Position numbers and translations under genes: made by a program. From assembly GCA_965202675.1 (NCBI GenBank), contig OZ241842.1, positions 434,001 to 498,000 of the forward strand: a DNA stretch of 64,000 nucleotides. Reading direction: 5' to 3'. The notes below the pieces were generated by a model that was given only the letters and a program-made list of their open reading frames with translations, was not told where the DNA came from and searched no databases. This document shows, piece after piece, positions 53,404-63,029 of the stretch (position 1 is its first letter; every line of letters starts with the position of its first letter). Source of the DNA: CATQHD01 sp965202675. GTDB lineage: Bacteria > Actinomycetota > Acidimicrobiia > Spongiisociales > Spongiisociaceae.

Positions 53404-56400
53404 ATGGAAAGCCCCGCGACGCCCAGCGGCGCAGCCGACGCGGCCGGTACGCCCGCCGGCCTGTTCTCCCCCGCCGCGGCCGCCTGGTTCGACGACACCT
53501 TCGCCGCCCCCACCCCCGCCCAGGCCCGGGGATGGCCGGCCATCGCGGCGGGCGGCCATACCCTGATCCACGCCCCCACCGGATCGGGCAAGACCCTGGC
53601 CGCCTTCCTCTACACCCTCGACCGGCTGCTGACCGAGCCGGCCCCTCCCCCGACCGCCCGCTGCCGGGTGCTCTACATATCGCCTATGAAGGCCCTGGCC
53701 CACGACGTGGAGCGCAACCTGCGGGCGCCTCTCACCGGGATCCACCACGCCGCCGCCCGCCTCGGGCTGGATCCTCTCGCCGAGGTAACCGCCGCCATCC
53801 GCACCGGCGAGACCCCCGCCGCCGACCGCCGCCGCATGCAGCGCCGCCCCCCCGACATCCTGATCACCACTCCCGAGTCCCTCTATCTGATCCTCACCAG
53901 CCAGGCCCGCCGGATGCTGGGATCGGTCCGCTGGGTGATCATCGACGAGGTGCATGCGGTGGCCGCAACCAAGCGGGGGTCGCACCTGGCGCTCTCCCTC
54001 GAACGCCTGGAGGAGGTTGCCGCCGGCCCTCCGCAGCGGATCGGGCTGTCCGCCACCCAGCGCCCCCTTTCGGTGATCGCCGAGTTCATGGGCGGCGGCC
54101 GCCTCGAAGGAGGGGTGTGGACCCCCCGGCCGGTGACGATCGTCGACGTCCCCGGCGACCGGGCGCCGGACGTCGAGGTGATCGTCCCGGTGGAGGACAT
54201 GGCCGCCCCCGCTCCCCCCGATCCGCTCGATTCCGACCCGCCCCGCCCCGGATACCGTTCCATCTGGCCTTCGATCTACCCGAAGGTGCTGGACCTGATC
54301 CGGTCCCACCGATCCACGATCGTCTTCGCCAACTCCCGGCGGCTGGCCGAGCGGCTGTGCGCCGAGCTGAACGATCTGGCAGGCGAAGAAATCTCCCGCG
54401 CCCACCACGGCTCGGTGTCCCGCGAGCAGCGCCTGGCCATCGAGGACCTGCTGAAGCGGGGCGAGATGCCGGCGGTGGTAGCCACCTCCACCCTCGAGCT
54501 GGGCATCGACATGGGGGCGGTGGACCTGGTGGTGCTCATCGAGTCGCCTCCCAGCGTGGCCTCCGGCCTGCAGCGGGTGGGGCGGGCCGGACACCGGGTG
54601 GGGGCGACCAGCGCGGCCAGGATATTCCCCAAGTTCCGGGGGGATCTGCTCGAGGCCACCGTGGTGTCCGGCCTGATGCTGGACGGGAAGGTGGAGCCGA
54701 CCACCGTCCCGCAGAGCCCCCTGGACGCGCTGGCCCAGCAGATCGTGGCGGCGGTGGCGGTGGACGACTGGAAGGTGGACGACCTGTACGGGCTGGTGCG
54801 GCGGGCCGCCCCCTACCGCGACCTGGCCCGCGGGCCCTACGAGGCGGTGCTCGACATGCTGGCGGGGCGCTACCCCTCGGAGCTGTTCGGGGAGCTGCGG
54901 CCCCGCCTGATCTGGGATCGGGTAACCCATATCCTCACCGCCCGTTCCGGCGCGCGGCAGCTGGCGGTCACCAACCCGGGAACCATCCCCGACCGGGGCC
55001 TCTACACCGTCAACCTGCCCGACGGGAGCCGGGTGGGCGAGCTCGACGAGGAAATGGTCTACGAATCCCGGCCGGGGGATGTTTTCGTCCTCGGCGCCTC
55101 CACGTGGCGCATCACCGACATCACCCAGGACCGGGTGGAGGTAACCCCGGCGCCCGCCGAGCCGTCCGCCCGCATGCCCTTCTGGCGGGGCGACCGGGAG
55201 GGCCGGCCCCTCGAGACCGGGCGGGCCATCGGCCGCTTCATCCGGCGGATCGGCGCCATGGAACCCGACCGGGCCGTCGAGGTGCTCATGGAGGAGCACC
55301 GCCTCGACCGCTGGGCGGCGTCCAACCTGGCCTCCTACCTGGCCGACCAGAAGGAAGCCTCCGGGGTGCTCCCCACCGACCGGACGGTGGTCGTGGAGCG
55401 GTTCCGGGACGAGATCGGCGACTGGCGGATCGCCGTTCTGTCCCCCCTGGGCGGCCGGGTGCACGCCCCCTGGGCGATGGCCATCAACCGCAAGCTCACC
55501 GACCGGTACGGGAGGAAGCCGGACGTCATCTGGAGCGACGACGGCATTTCGTTCCGGTTCGTCGACACCGACGACCTGCCCGGCCTGGAGGATCTGCTGG
55601 TGGACCCCGACGAGCTGGAGCCGATCCTCGTGGAAGAGCTCTCGGGCACCGCCCTTTTCGCCGCCCGCTTCCGGGAGGCGGCCGCCAGGGCGCTGCTCCT
55701 GCCCCGCCGGCGCTTCGATGGGCGCACCCCCCTGTGGCTGCAGCGGCGGCGGGCTTCGGACCTGATGGCCGTCGCCTCCCGGTTCGGCTCGTTCCCGATC
55801 GTCCTCGAGACCTACCGCGAGATCCTCCAGGACGTGTTCGACCTTCCGGCGGCCCGCCGGCTGCTGGGCGACATCCGGTCGCGGAAGGTGCGGGTGGCGG
55901 AGGTGGAAACCGCCGGGGCCGGCCCCTTCGCTTCCTCGCTCTTGTTCGAGTTCGTGGCTTCCTTCCTGTACGAGGGGGATACGGCCCCGGCGGAGCGGAG
56001 GGCGGCGGCCCTGACCCTGGACCGGGAGCTGCTGGCCGAGCTGCTCGGCGAGGGGGAACTGCGGGAGCTGCTCGACGAGGATGTGATCGCCTCGGTGGAG
56101 CTCGAATTGCAGTGGCTGGCGGAGGGCCGCAGGGCGCGGGGGCCGGACGGGGTGCACGACCTGCTGCGCGCCCTCGGCCCGCTCACCGAGGAAGAGGTGG
56201 CGGCCCGCCTGGCCGGAGGCGGGGCGGATGCCGGGGGCGTCCTGGCCGGTCTGGAGGTCGGGCGGAGGGCGATGCGGGTATCGATGGCGGGCCGCCCGGT
56301 GTGGGCGGCCGCCGAGGACGCCGGGCGGCTGCGGGACGCCCTGGGGGTCCAACCGCCCCCCGGCGCCCCCCACGCCTTCCTGGAATCCGGCCCCGACCCC

Positions 56401-57933
56401 CTGGGCGAGGTGGCAGCCCGGTACGCCCGCACCCGCGGCCCGTTCACCGCCGGAGAAGCAGCGGCGGCGCTGGGGCTGCCGGTCGCGGCGGCCGCCCGGG
56501 CCCTGGAGGCGCTGGAGCAGGAAGGCAGGCTGGCGCGGGGGGCCTTCCGCCCGGGCGGGGAGGGCCGCGAGTGGGTGGACGCCGGGGTGCTGAGGCGGCT
56601 GAAGCGGCGCAGCCTGGCGGTGCTGCGCCGGGAGATCGAAGCGGTGGAGCAGCCCGCGCTGGGGCGGTTCCTTCCCGCCTGGCAGGGAGTGGGCCGCACC
56701 GGACGCAGCCATGGGGACGCCCTGGTGGAGGCGGTCCGCACCCTCCAGGGCGTTTCCCTGCCCGCCTCGATCCTCGAGCGGGACATCCTGGCGGCCCGCC
56801 TCGACTACTCCCCGGGGATGCTCGACCACCTGATGGCCTCCGGGGAGGTGGTGTGGGCGGGGCGCGGGGCGCTCGGCCCCCGCGACGGGCGGGTGGCCCT
56901 CTACCTGCGGGACCAGATGGAGCTCCTCCACCGGCGCCCCGACCGGGAACCCCCGGACGGCGGCGTCCACGAGGCGATCCGCTCCCACCTGGCCGGACGC
57001 GGCGCCTCCTTCTTCCGCGACATCCACGCCGCGGCGGGCGGGGAACGCCAAGAGGACACCCTGGAGGCGATCTGGGATCTGGTCTGGGCGGGCGAGGTCA
57101 CCAACGACACCCTCGCCCCCGTCCGGGCGCTGGCGCTGGGCAGGGTCAGCAGCATTCCCGACCGGAGCCCGGCTTCCCGCGGTCCGCCGCCGGCCCGGCC
57201 CCGGCACAGCCGGCGGCACGGCCGACGCCGCCGTCGGGTCCGGCCCCGGCATCTGCCGTCGGCTCTGCCGCCCTCCTCGTCGGGGCGCTGGTCGCTGGTG
57301 GCCGGCCTCTGCCCGGCGCCCGCCTCCGACTCGGTGTGGGCGGCCGCCTGGGCCGATCTGCTGCTGGAACGCCAGGGGGTGCTGACCAGAGCGGGGGCGC
57401 TGGCGGAGAACATCCCGGGCGGACTCAACTCCCTGTATCCGGTGCTCGACCGCATGGAGGAGACGGGCCGCATCCGCCGGGGCTACTTCGTGGAGGGGCT
57501 GGGCGGCCTCCAGTTCGCCCTGCCCGGAGCGGTGGACCGGCTGCGGTCGACGGAACAGACCGAAGATCCGGTGATACTGGCAGCGGCGGATCCGGCCAAC
57601 CCGTACGGGGCCCTGATCCCATGGCCCGAACCTGCCGAGGGCCGCGCCAACCGGGCGGCGGGCGCCTACGTGATCCTCCGCGACGGGATACCTCTGGTCT
57701 TCCTGGAGCGGGGCGGGCGCAGAGCCGTCCTGCTGACCCGAGAAGCGGATCTCTACCCGGCGGCGGCGGACGCCCTCACCGAGCTGGGAGAGAGGAACCC
57801 CCGCATGGCCCTCGAAGCCGTCGACGGGCAGCCCGCCGAGGACCACCCCCTCGGCGCGCTCCTGCTCGAGAACGGCTTCGCCCCCGGCCTCCGCGGCCTG
57901 TCCTACCGGGGCCGAACCGCCATGACCCGCTGA
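53404..57933 (+). CDS. lhr: Lhr-type ATP-dependent helicase
   Basis: The 1,509-aa large superfamily 2 helicase has APTGSGKTLAAFL (motif I), TTPESLYLIL, IIDEVHAV (DEVH box), GLSATQRPL (motif III), VVATSTLELGIDMG (motif V) and QRVGRAGHRVG (motif VI). A winged-helix and Lhr-core/C-terminal extension follow. Lhr unwinds DNA-RNA hybrids and acts in DNA repair. The length fits the actinobacterial long form. Its last 591 bp are duplicated at 60813-61403 at about 99% identity. Divergence begins at the last codon before the stop. Confidence 0.95.
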   Translation: MESPATPSGAADAAGTPAGLFSPAAAAWFDDTFAAPTPAQARGWPAIAAGGHTLIHAPTGSGKTLAAFLYTLDRLLTEPAPPPTARCRVLYISPMKALAHDVERNLRAPLTGIHHAAARLGLDPLAEVTAAIRTGETPAADRRRMQRRPPDILITTPESLYLILTSQARRMLGSVRWVIIDEVHAVAATKRGSHLALSLERLEEVAAGPPQRIGLSATQRPLSVIAEFMGGGRLEGGVWTPRPVTIVDVPGDRAPDVEVIVPVEDMAAPAPPDPLDSDPPRPGYRSIWPSIYPKVLDLIRSHRSTIVFANSRRLAERLCAELNDLAGEEISRAHHGSVSREQRLAIEDLLKRGEMPAVVATSTLELGIDMGAVDLVVLIESPPSVASGLQRVGRAGHRVGATSAARIFPKFRGDLLEATVVSGLMLDGKVEPTTVPQSPLDALAQQIVAAVAVDDWKVDDLYGLVRRAAPYRDLARGPYEAVLDMLAGRYPSELFGELRPRLIWDRVTHILTARSGARQLAVTNPGTIPDRGLYTVNLPDGSRVGELDEEMVYESRPGDVFVLGASTWRITDITQDRVEVTPAPAEPSARMPFWRGDREGRPLETGRAIGRFIRRIGAMEPDRAVEVLMEEHRLDRWAASNLASYLADQKEASGVLPTDRTVVVERFRDEIGDWRIAVLSPLGGRVHAPWAMAINRKLTDRYGRKPDVIWSDDGISFRFVDTDDLPGLEDLLVDPDELEPILVEELSGTALFAARFREAAARALLLPRRRFDGRTPLWLQRRRASDLMAVASRFGSFPIVLETYREILQDVFDLPAARRLLGDIRSRKVRVAEVETAGAGPFASSLLFEFVASFLYEGDTAPAERRAAALTLDRELLAELLGEGELRELLDEDVIASVELELQWLAEGRRARGPDGVHDLLRALGPLTEEEVAARLAGGGADAGGVLAGLEVGRRAMRVSMAGRPVWAAAEDAGRLRDALGVQPPPGAPHAFLESGPDPLGEVAARYARTRGPFTAGEAAAALGLPVAAAARALEALEQEGRLARGAFRPGGEGREWVDAGVLRRLKRRSLAVLRREIEAVEQPALGRFLPAWQGVGRTGRSHGDALVEAVRTLQGVSLPASILERDILAARLDYSPGMLDHLMASGEVVWAGRGALGPRDGRVALYLRDQMELLHRRPDREPPDGGVHEAIRSHLAGRGASFFRDIHAAAGGERQEDTLEAIWDLVWAGEVTNDTLAPVRALALGRVSSIPDRSPASRGPPPARPRHSRRHGRRRRRVRPRHLPSALPPSSSGRWSLVAGLCPAPASDSVWAAAWADLLLERQGVLTRAGALAENIPGGLNSLYPVLDRMEETGRIRRGYFVEGLGGLQFALPGAVDRLRSTEQTEDPVILAAADPANPYGALIPWPEPAEGRANRAAGAYVILRDGIPLVFLERGGRRAVLLTREADLYPAAADALTELGERNPRMALEAVDGQPAEDHPLGALLLENGFAPGLRGLSYRGRTAMTR

Positions 57934-58025
57934 CACCCCGGGGCCGCGGTGCATCTGGAATGAATCGTCGGGTCATCCGAAATGGAAGGGCGGCCTGTGA
58001 ACGGAAGAGAAAGGATCGGCAAACA

Positions 58026-58295
58026 ATGAGAGCGTTCTATGTATTGCTGGCGGTGGCCGGTTCGGCGGTTATGTCGTTCGGCGTGTTCATCGGAACAGCA
58101 GAGGCCATCCTCACGGGCGTCGGCATGGCTTTCACGAGCTATCTGGAGCCTGATATGTTTTCTCTGGTGTTGGAAGGCGTGTTGGGCAATCTCTACTTTT
58201 GGATCGGAGGCTCGGCGCTGGGTATTGCGCTGTTCGGATTGTCAGCCCGTCCCGCGTCTCCGGACGAACTCCCGGAGCCGACGCTCGAGGCCTAG
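58026..58295 (+). CDS. Small two-helix membrane protein
   Basis: The 89-aa protein starts at ATG 58026 after GAAAGGA. Two hydrophobic segments (VLLAVAGSAVMSFGVFIG and NLYFWIGGSALGIALFG) flank a short loop. It has no known motif and ends in an acidic Pro/Glu tail. It lies just after lhr on the same strand and before the restriction enzyme gene on the other. It could belong to the inserted cassette, but no function is evident. Confidence 0.55.
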   Translation: MRAFYVLLAVAGSAVMSFGVFIGTAEAILTGVGMAFTSYLEPDMFSLVLEGVLGNLYFWIGGSALGIALFGLSARPASPDELPEPTLEA

Positions 58296-58346
58296 ACACC
58301 CGTCAGATACAAAAGGACAACTGAAACGGACCGGTGTTGCAAGCCT

Positions 58347-59303
58347 TCATAGACCGCGGCTCAGCTCCCTGAGCTCGGCTATAACCCTCCGACGAGATCC
58401 CCCCAGCTCGCGCACCAATTCGAATATCCGCCGGGCGTCTTCCTCCTTCAACCCCGTAGATCTACCGGCCAACCGCCGCGCCAACCACTCATCGATCTTC
58501 TCGTGGTCTCTGGGTTCCGAATTGATCCTGAAGAACCGGATCCAATGTTCGGCGGCGATCCCGGCGATGCGATGACGGAGCGACGCCCGGATGAATTGGT
58601 CCATAAGGCCGGTTCTCGCCAACCGCCCAAAGTTGCCTCCGCGATCCGACACCGGCTTGTCCGCCACCTCGTCGGTCTTGACCGGGTATGGGTGCACCTG
58701 GCCGTGTGGGTGTATGATCCCCGGGTCCGCAGCAGTTGCCCGAACCTCGGTCCACCAATGATTGCGGTACTCGGCGGCATCGCGCGCCGGATACACCCAC
58801 GGAGTCAACACGGTCGGTTCTCCGGACAGAACATTCGAAAGATACCAGGGGACCACTGCTACGAGATCATGGGGAGCGCATGCGCACGGATTCACCGTCA
58901 GACGCAGACTCGGCTTGCCCTCCTTGGCCAACAGGTACCAACCCTTGAGTTCCACCCCGAGGGCCGCATCCAATCCGTTGCCCCGCGAGACGAGGCGGAC
59001 GTCAGGAAAGGTCTGCGCCTGCCGCTCGAACGAGTAGGTGCTCCATTCACCGTCCGGATCCCAGACCTCTCTCGCCCCGTTGAGCGTCTCGACCGCCCTC
59101 GTTTCAATGGTCGTCGCCAGCAGGGTGTTCAGCGCAAAGAGATCGGTCGCCTGTACACCCTCGATGTTGGTCGTTGAGCGAAAGTGAACCGGGAGAGAAT
59201 GAAGCGCCGCCTCGACTCGTTCTCGCAACCCGGCTAAACGGACGGTTTGATCCGGAGTTCGGACGCCGGGAGAATGGGATCTATCTCCGCCCATCGGCAT
59301 CAC
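58347..59303 (-). CDS. Type II restriction endonuclease (PD-(D/E)xK type)
   Basis: The 318-aa protein contains FPDVRLVSRGNGLDAALGVELKGWYLLAKE, a good match to the PD...ExK nuclease core (Asp in PDV, Glu and Lys in ELK), followed by a strand of the fold (LRLTVNP). CACAPHDLVAVVPWYLSNV and EYRNHWWTE follow. It overlaps the methyltransferase stop by 23 nt, so the pair is an operon with the methylase first. The site recognised is unknown. No known restriction enzyme name can be assigned from sequence alone. Confidence 0.75.
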   Translation of the reverse strand: MMPMGGDRSHSPGVRTPDQTVRLAGLRERVEAALHSLPVHFRSTTNIEGVQATDLFALNTLLATTIETRAVETLNGAREVWDPDGEWSTYSFERQAQTFPDVRLVSRGNGLDAALGVELKGWYLLAKEGKPSLRLTVNPCACAPHDLVAVVPWYLSNVLSGEPTVLTPWVYPARDAAEYRNHWWTEVRATAADPGIIHPHGQVHPYPVKTDEVADKPVSDRGGNFGRLARTGLMDQFIRASLRHRIAGIAAEHWIRFFRINSEPRDHEKIDEWLARRLAGRSTGLKEEDARRIFELVRELGGSRRRVIAELRELSRGL

Positions 59304-60300
59304 CCTCCGCGCCGCCGAGGCGGCCTGCGGCTATTTCCGCAAAGGAATCCACTATCTCGGCCGCAAACGCGCGGCGGCCCAGCTCGACCGCCGCCGCCGA
59401 GCCCGTGCAAAGGCCTCCGAAGGGCTCCCATACGATATCCCCCGCCGTCGTGCAGGCTTTGACAATCCTTTTCATGAGCTCGACGGGCTTCTGATTCAGA
59501 TGAGCGGCCGCGTTGGAACCCGGATTGGGAACGCGGGGCGCGGAGCGGCGGCCATTGCCCCTGTACCGCTCATCGCCGTTCACCGGCGGATGATGCCATA
59601 CGTTGGTGTGTCCATGCTCGAAGTTCCATCGATACCGGAGTCCGGCCCACTCATCGCGGCTGATCGGGTTGACTCCATCGAGTGAAAAGTAGGGCCGGCC
59701 GGCAGGCCGCCCGTGCGCGTTGGCGTAGCCCGCCATTCGTTCCATCATTTCAGGGGGCGGGAAGTACCAGAGCCGGTCGGCTGTCAGGTACTTCCGGGTC
59801 GCGGCGTTGCGCACCCCGCAAGCCTCGTTCGCCCGGTACATCGGCAGACCGGAACGAAGCCACTCATGACGCAGCCACTGCTGCACCGGCAACATCCGGC
59901 TCCCGGCCGGCAGTTCAAGCCTGCGGGAGTAGAAGACGCACACCTCGGTCACAACCGGGAACCGCCGCAACGTCTTGCCGTTCGAGTTGCCTGCTGCATG
60001 GCGGATGCCCTTGTCCCAGATGATCGTCTGCTCGTACTTCCATCCGTATTCCGTCAGCAGCGGATGCACCGTGGCCCAACCCTTCTCTGTGTTCCAGAAC
60101 CAGAGGGTCGCGGCGGGCTGCGAGCGTTTCGACCATTCGACTACATGGGGCCGGTACCACTCCACAAGGCCCTCGGTCGTCCACGGATCTCCAGGGAACC
60201 CTCCTACACCGTAGGCCCCGTCCGAGATGATCAAGGCGGGGGCGGGCCAGGACGGATAGGCCTCCATGACATCTCCGCGATGCAGCTGATAGGTTGCCAT
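59281..60300 (-). CDS. DNA methyltransferase of the R-M pair (beta class)
   Basis: The 339-aa SAM-dependent N6-adenine or N4-cytosine DNA methyltransferase has motif IV-like ISDGAYGVGGFPGDPW near the N-terminus. A target-recognition region follows, then HLNQKPVELMKRIVKA (motif X) and VWEPFGGLCTGSAAAVELGR (motif I) at the C-terminus. This order is the beta class. The motif IV core SDGAYG departs from the usual (D/S/N)PPY, a variant known in some families. ATG 60300 follows GGAGG at good spacing. A frame extension to 60597 only shadows the SDR fragment. Confidence 0.85.
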   Translation of the reverse strand: MATYQLHRGDVMEAYPSWPAPALIISDGAYGVGGFPGDPWTTEGLVEWYRPHVVEWSKRSQPAATLWFWNTEKGWATVHPLLTEYGWKYEQTIIWDKGIRHAAGNSNGKTLRRFPVVTEVCVFYSRRLELPAGSRMLPVQQWLRHEWLRSGLPMYRANEACGVRNAATRKYLTADRLWYFPPPEMMERMAGYANAHGRPAGRPYFSLDGVNPISRDEWAGLRYRWNFEHGHTNVWHHPPVNGDERYRGNGRRSAPRVPNPGSNAAAHLNQKPVELMKRIVKACTTAGDIVWEPFGGLCTGSAAAVELGRRAFAAEIVDSFAEIAAGRLGGAEGDADGRR

Positions 60301-60499
60301 GTTGTCCAATCCTCCGGTTTGCCGCGTGATGGCTGTCCCGTCGGGGTCCGCCGCAAGTCTAGTCACACTCATGTAATTCTGCTCAACAGGCGAGCCCGCG
60401 AACCCGGTCGTATCTTTGTATCCGGCAGCTGTGACAGAAATCGGGGAGGGAGCAAGAGAGGGGACAGTCGGGTAGGAGGAGCGGCCCGCGACCGTCTCC

Positions 60500-60812
60500 C
60501 TATATATAGGAGGAAGCGTTGGCGATGCCGCCGTCCACGTCGAGGGTGGCACCGGTGATCCATGAGGCCCGGTCGAAGCAGAGGAACGCCACCGCATCGG
60601 CCACGTCGACCGGCTCGCCGATCCTGCCGAGCGGGTGGTAGGAAGCGGCGGCCTCCTCGTCCTGCCACATCACCTGCGAGAAGCGGGTCCTCACCACCCC
60701 GGGGCCACGGCCACCACCCGCACCGCGGGGGCCAGCTCGGAGGCAAGGTGCCTTGTCATGTGGATCAGGCCGGCCTTGGAGATGTCGTAGGCGCCCAAGC
60801 CCCGGCCGGGAA
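60500..60812 (-). pseudogene. Duplicated 3' fragment of the SDR gene
   Basis: It covers the C-terminal ~100 residues of the dehydrogenase at 63030-63788, at roughly 94% identity by eye, ending in its own stop (ASSYI) in place of ASTYV. One base is lost near 60701, so the frame is broken. Its upstream end joins the lhr fragment within the 10-bp palindrome GGCGGCCGCC (60813-60822). Confidence 0.85.
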
Positions 60813-61407
60813 GGCGGCCGCCTGGGCCGATCTGCTGCTGGAACGCCAGGGGGTGCTGACCAGGGCGGGGGCGCTGGCGGAGAACATCCCGGGCGGACTC
60901 AACTCCCTGTATCCGGTGCTCGACCGTATGGAGGAGACGGGCCGCATCCGCCGGGGCTACTTCGTGGAGGGGCTGGGCGGCCTCCAGTTCGCCCTGCCCG
61001 GAGCGGTGGACCGGCTGCGGTCGACGGAACAGACCGAAGGTCCGGTGATACTGGCGGCGGCGGATCCGGCCAACCCGTACGGGGCCCTGATCCCATGGCC
61101 CGAACCCGCCGAGGGCCGCGCCAACCGGGCGGCGGGCGCCTACGTGATCCTCCGCGACGGGATACCTCTGGTCTTCCTGGAGCGGGGCGGGCGCAGAGCC
61201 GTCCTGCTGACCCGAGAAGCGGATCTCTACCCGGCGGCGGCGGACGCCCTCACCGAGCTGGGAGAGAGGAACCCCCGCATGGCCCTCGAAGCCGTCGACG
61301 GGCGGCCCGCCGAGGACCACCCCCTCGGCGCGCTCCTGCTCGAGAACGGCTTCGCCCCCGGCCTCCGCGGCCTGTCCTACCGGGGCCGAACCGCCATGAC
61401 CCGTTAG
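60813..61407 (+). pseudogene. Duplicated 3' fragment of lhr
   Basis: It is the same as 57339-57929 of lhr over 591 bp with about six substitutions and no indel, then ends CGT-TAG. It lacks a start codon and the helicase domains. The following sequence (61408 on) is unrelated to that after the full-length lhr. Confidence 0.92.
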
Positions 61408-61541
61408 TTGCCCAGCACCAGGTGCCGCGGAGTGGCAGGCCCGCCGCTTGCTCGGCGGGGTGTGCTCCCTCGGGAGGCTGACAAATCCGAGCTGGGATGT
61501 CGGTCAGTCAGCCCTGTCCACCCGGTAATGCCGCTTCTTCC

Positions 61542-61581
61542 CCATAAAATGCTTGACATACCGACATTTTTATGGTAGGGT
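61542..61581 (+). promoter_or_regulatory. dndB-like gene promoter with inverted-repeat operator
   Basis: TTGACA (61553-61558), a 17-bp spacer and TAGGGT (61576-61581). A perfect inverted repeat CCATAAAA (61542-61549)/TTTTATGG (61568-61575) straddles the -35 box. It is a likely binding site for a repressor, perhaps the DndB-like product itself. Confidence 0.6.
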
Positions 61582-61662
61582 ATGCCTCAGTATCCCCAAT
61601 CCTGAGATATACAGGCTAGAATTTTGGGCGTACGAAGCTACGGTGCCAACGAAGGAGGAAGC

Positions 61663-62793
61663 ATGACCCTCAGCAGACTGAAGCCGACGTTCCGCGTTCC
61701 CGCGACACGAGGACGGATGGGCAAGACGGAGTACTACACCGCGACGTTGCCGTTGGGGGCAGTTACGAAGCTGTTCACGTTCGATCCCAACGAGATGGCC
61801 GAGCTCACTCCTGAGAATCGAAGCCAGCGGGAACTCAAGAAGAAGCGGATACCCGAAATATCCGCATACATTCTTGATCACGAAGATTACATCTTCTCGG
61901 CGATCACCGTTTCGGTGGACTCCGACGAGATTGAGTTCTCCGAAGTAGCAGAGGGCGCAGATCTCGGCGAGTTGGTGTTGCCCCTTGAAGCGAAGTATGT
62001 GATCAACGACGGACAGCATCGGGTCGCTGGCCTCTCGGAGGCGCTTCGCTCTGACTCGAGGCTCGCCACAGACACGATCTCGGTGGTCATTCTCCCCGAC
62101 GGAGGCTTGGAACGCAGCCAGCAGATCTTCTCCGACCTCAACCGTACCGTCCACAAGACATCTAAGTCGCTGGACATCCTCTACGACCACCGTCTTCCTA
62201 TAAACCGGATCACTATGGCCTGCACCGAGCAGGTCGACCTGTTCAGGCAGCGTATTGACAAGGAACGGGTATCGCTTTCCGTTCGTTCTCCTAAGTTCGC
62301 CACCTTGTCTGGGCTACAGCAAGCAAACATTCAGCTACTCGGAAACCCACCCGAAAAGACCGATGAAGAACTTGAAGGCCGCCTGACCGAACTATCGATT
62401 GTTTATTGGAACGGTTTGACGGACATAGTCCAGCCGTGGTCAGATATTCGGGATGGCCATATCAAGCCTCAAGAGGCTCGTCAGGAATATATATCTTCCT
62501 ACGCACTGGCGCTATGGGCACTCGGCGCAGTCGGCAAGGAACCCCTGGAAGACAGCCTAGCCGAGAATACAGATCCTGTAGATCAGTGGGCAACAATATT
62601 CGACGGATTAGCAATGGTTGACTGGCTTAAGACCAACCGCGGCTGGCAGGGTATATGCATGTTAGGTAATGAAGTAATCACACGTGCGCCAACACGCCGG
62701 GCGACTGCCGACTACCTCAAGTGGAAGATCGGACTGAAGCCCGAACCACCAGAGCGGGTCATCTCTGAACAACAAAGAAAGGAAAGACCATGA
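61663..62793 (+). CDS. DndB-like DGQHR-domain protein
   Basis: The 376-aa protein has the DGQHR signature in YVINDGQHRVAGLSEAL, the QIFSDLNRTVHKTSKSLDILYDHR segment and a helical C-terminus, matching DndB of the DNA phosphorothioation systems. DndB proteins regulate dnd operon transcription. Here there is no dndC, dndD, dndE or restriction (dndFGH) gene in the window, so it is an orphan or the edge of a split system. GAAGGAGGAAGC precedes ATG 61663. The gene is less GC-rich than its surroundings. Its end overlaps the next gene by 4 nt. Confidence 0.85.
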   Translation: MTLSRLKPTFRVPATRGRMGKTEYYTATLPLGAVTKLFTFDPNEMAELTPENRSQRELKKKRIPEISAYILDHEDYIFSAITVSVDSDEIEFSEVAEGADLGELVLPLEAKYVINDGQHRVAGLSEALRSDSRLATDTISVVILPDGGLERSQQIFSDLNRTVHKTSKSLDILYDHRLPINRITMACTEQVDLFRQRIDKERVSLSVRSPKFATLSGLQQANIQLLGNPPEKTDEELEGRLTELSIVYWNGLTDIVQPWSDIRDGHIKPQEARQEYISSYALALWALGAVGKEPLEDSLAENTDPVDQWATIFDGLAMVDWLKTNRGWQGICMLGNEVITRAPTRRATADYLKWKIGLKPEPPERVISEQQRKERP

Positions 62794-63026
62794 CCAACCA
62801 CGCATGCTCAGATCGGATGGCCGACTTTGGCCCCGAGGACATCGTCCCCTCCGACGCCTACTGGGAACACCACCGACGGGACGACACCGAACCTTGCTTG
62901 CTGTCGAAAGCCCGCAAGGCCTACCGTCAGCACCGAGGCTACCAGGGCGGCAACCTGTCGCCAGCGGCCTGGCTGAAACAGTATAAGCCACGACGGTATG
63001 AGAGGATCGTCAGCCTCAACCCATAG
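62790..63026 (+). CDS. Small protein encoded with the DndB-like gene
   Basis: The 78-aa protein has its ATG overlapping the dndB-like stop (ATGA), so it is co-translated. The sequence is polar and rich in Asp, Arg and Tyr: SDRMADFGPEDIVPSDAYWE, LLSKARKAYRQHRGY, NLSPAAWLKQYKPRRYERI. It has no recognised motif. It could be a DndE-like or regulator-sized partner, but I see no DndE pattern. It converges on the SDR gene with 3 bp between stops. Confidence 0.5.
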   Translation: MTNHACSDRMADFGPEDIVPSDAYWEHHRRDDTEPCLLSKARKAYRQHRGYQGGNLSPAAWLKQYKPRRYERIVSLNP

Positions 63027-63029
63027 ACG

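Noticed and set aside
53125..57954. 1,609-codon open frame on the minus strand opposite lhr
   Set aside because: It is the antisense of a well-conserved helicase; composition is Gly/Arg/Pro/His-rich with no domain. High GC keeps the complementary frame open.
60301..60499. Promoter for the methyltransferase gene
   Set aside because: TTGAGC and TAGACT are present but 19 bp apart; too weak to annotate.
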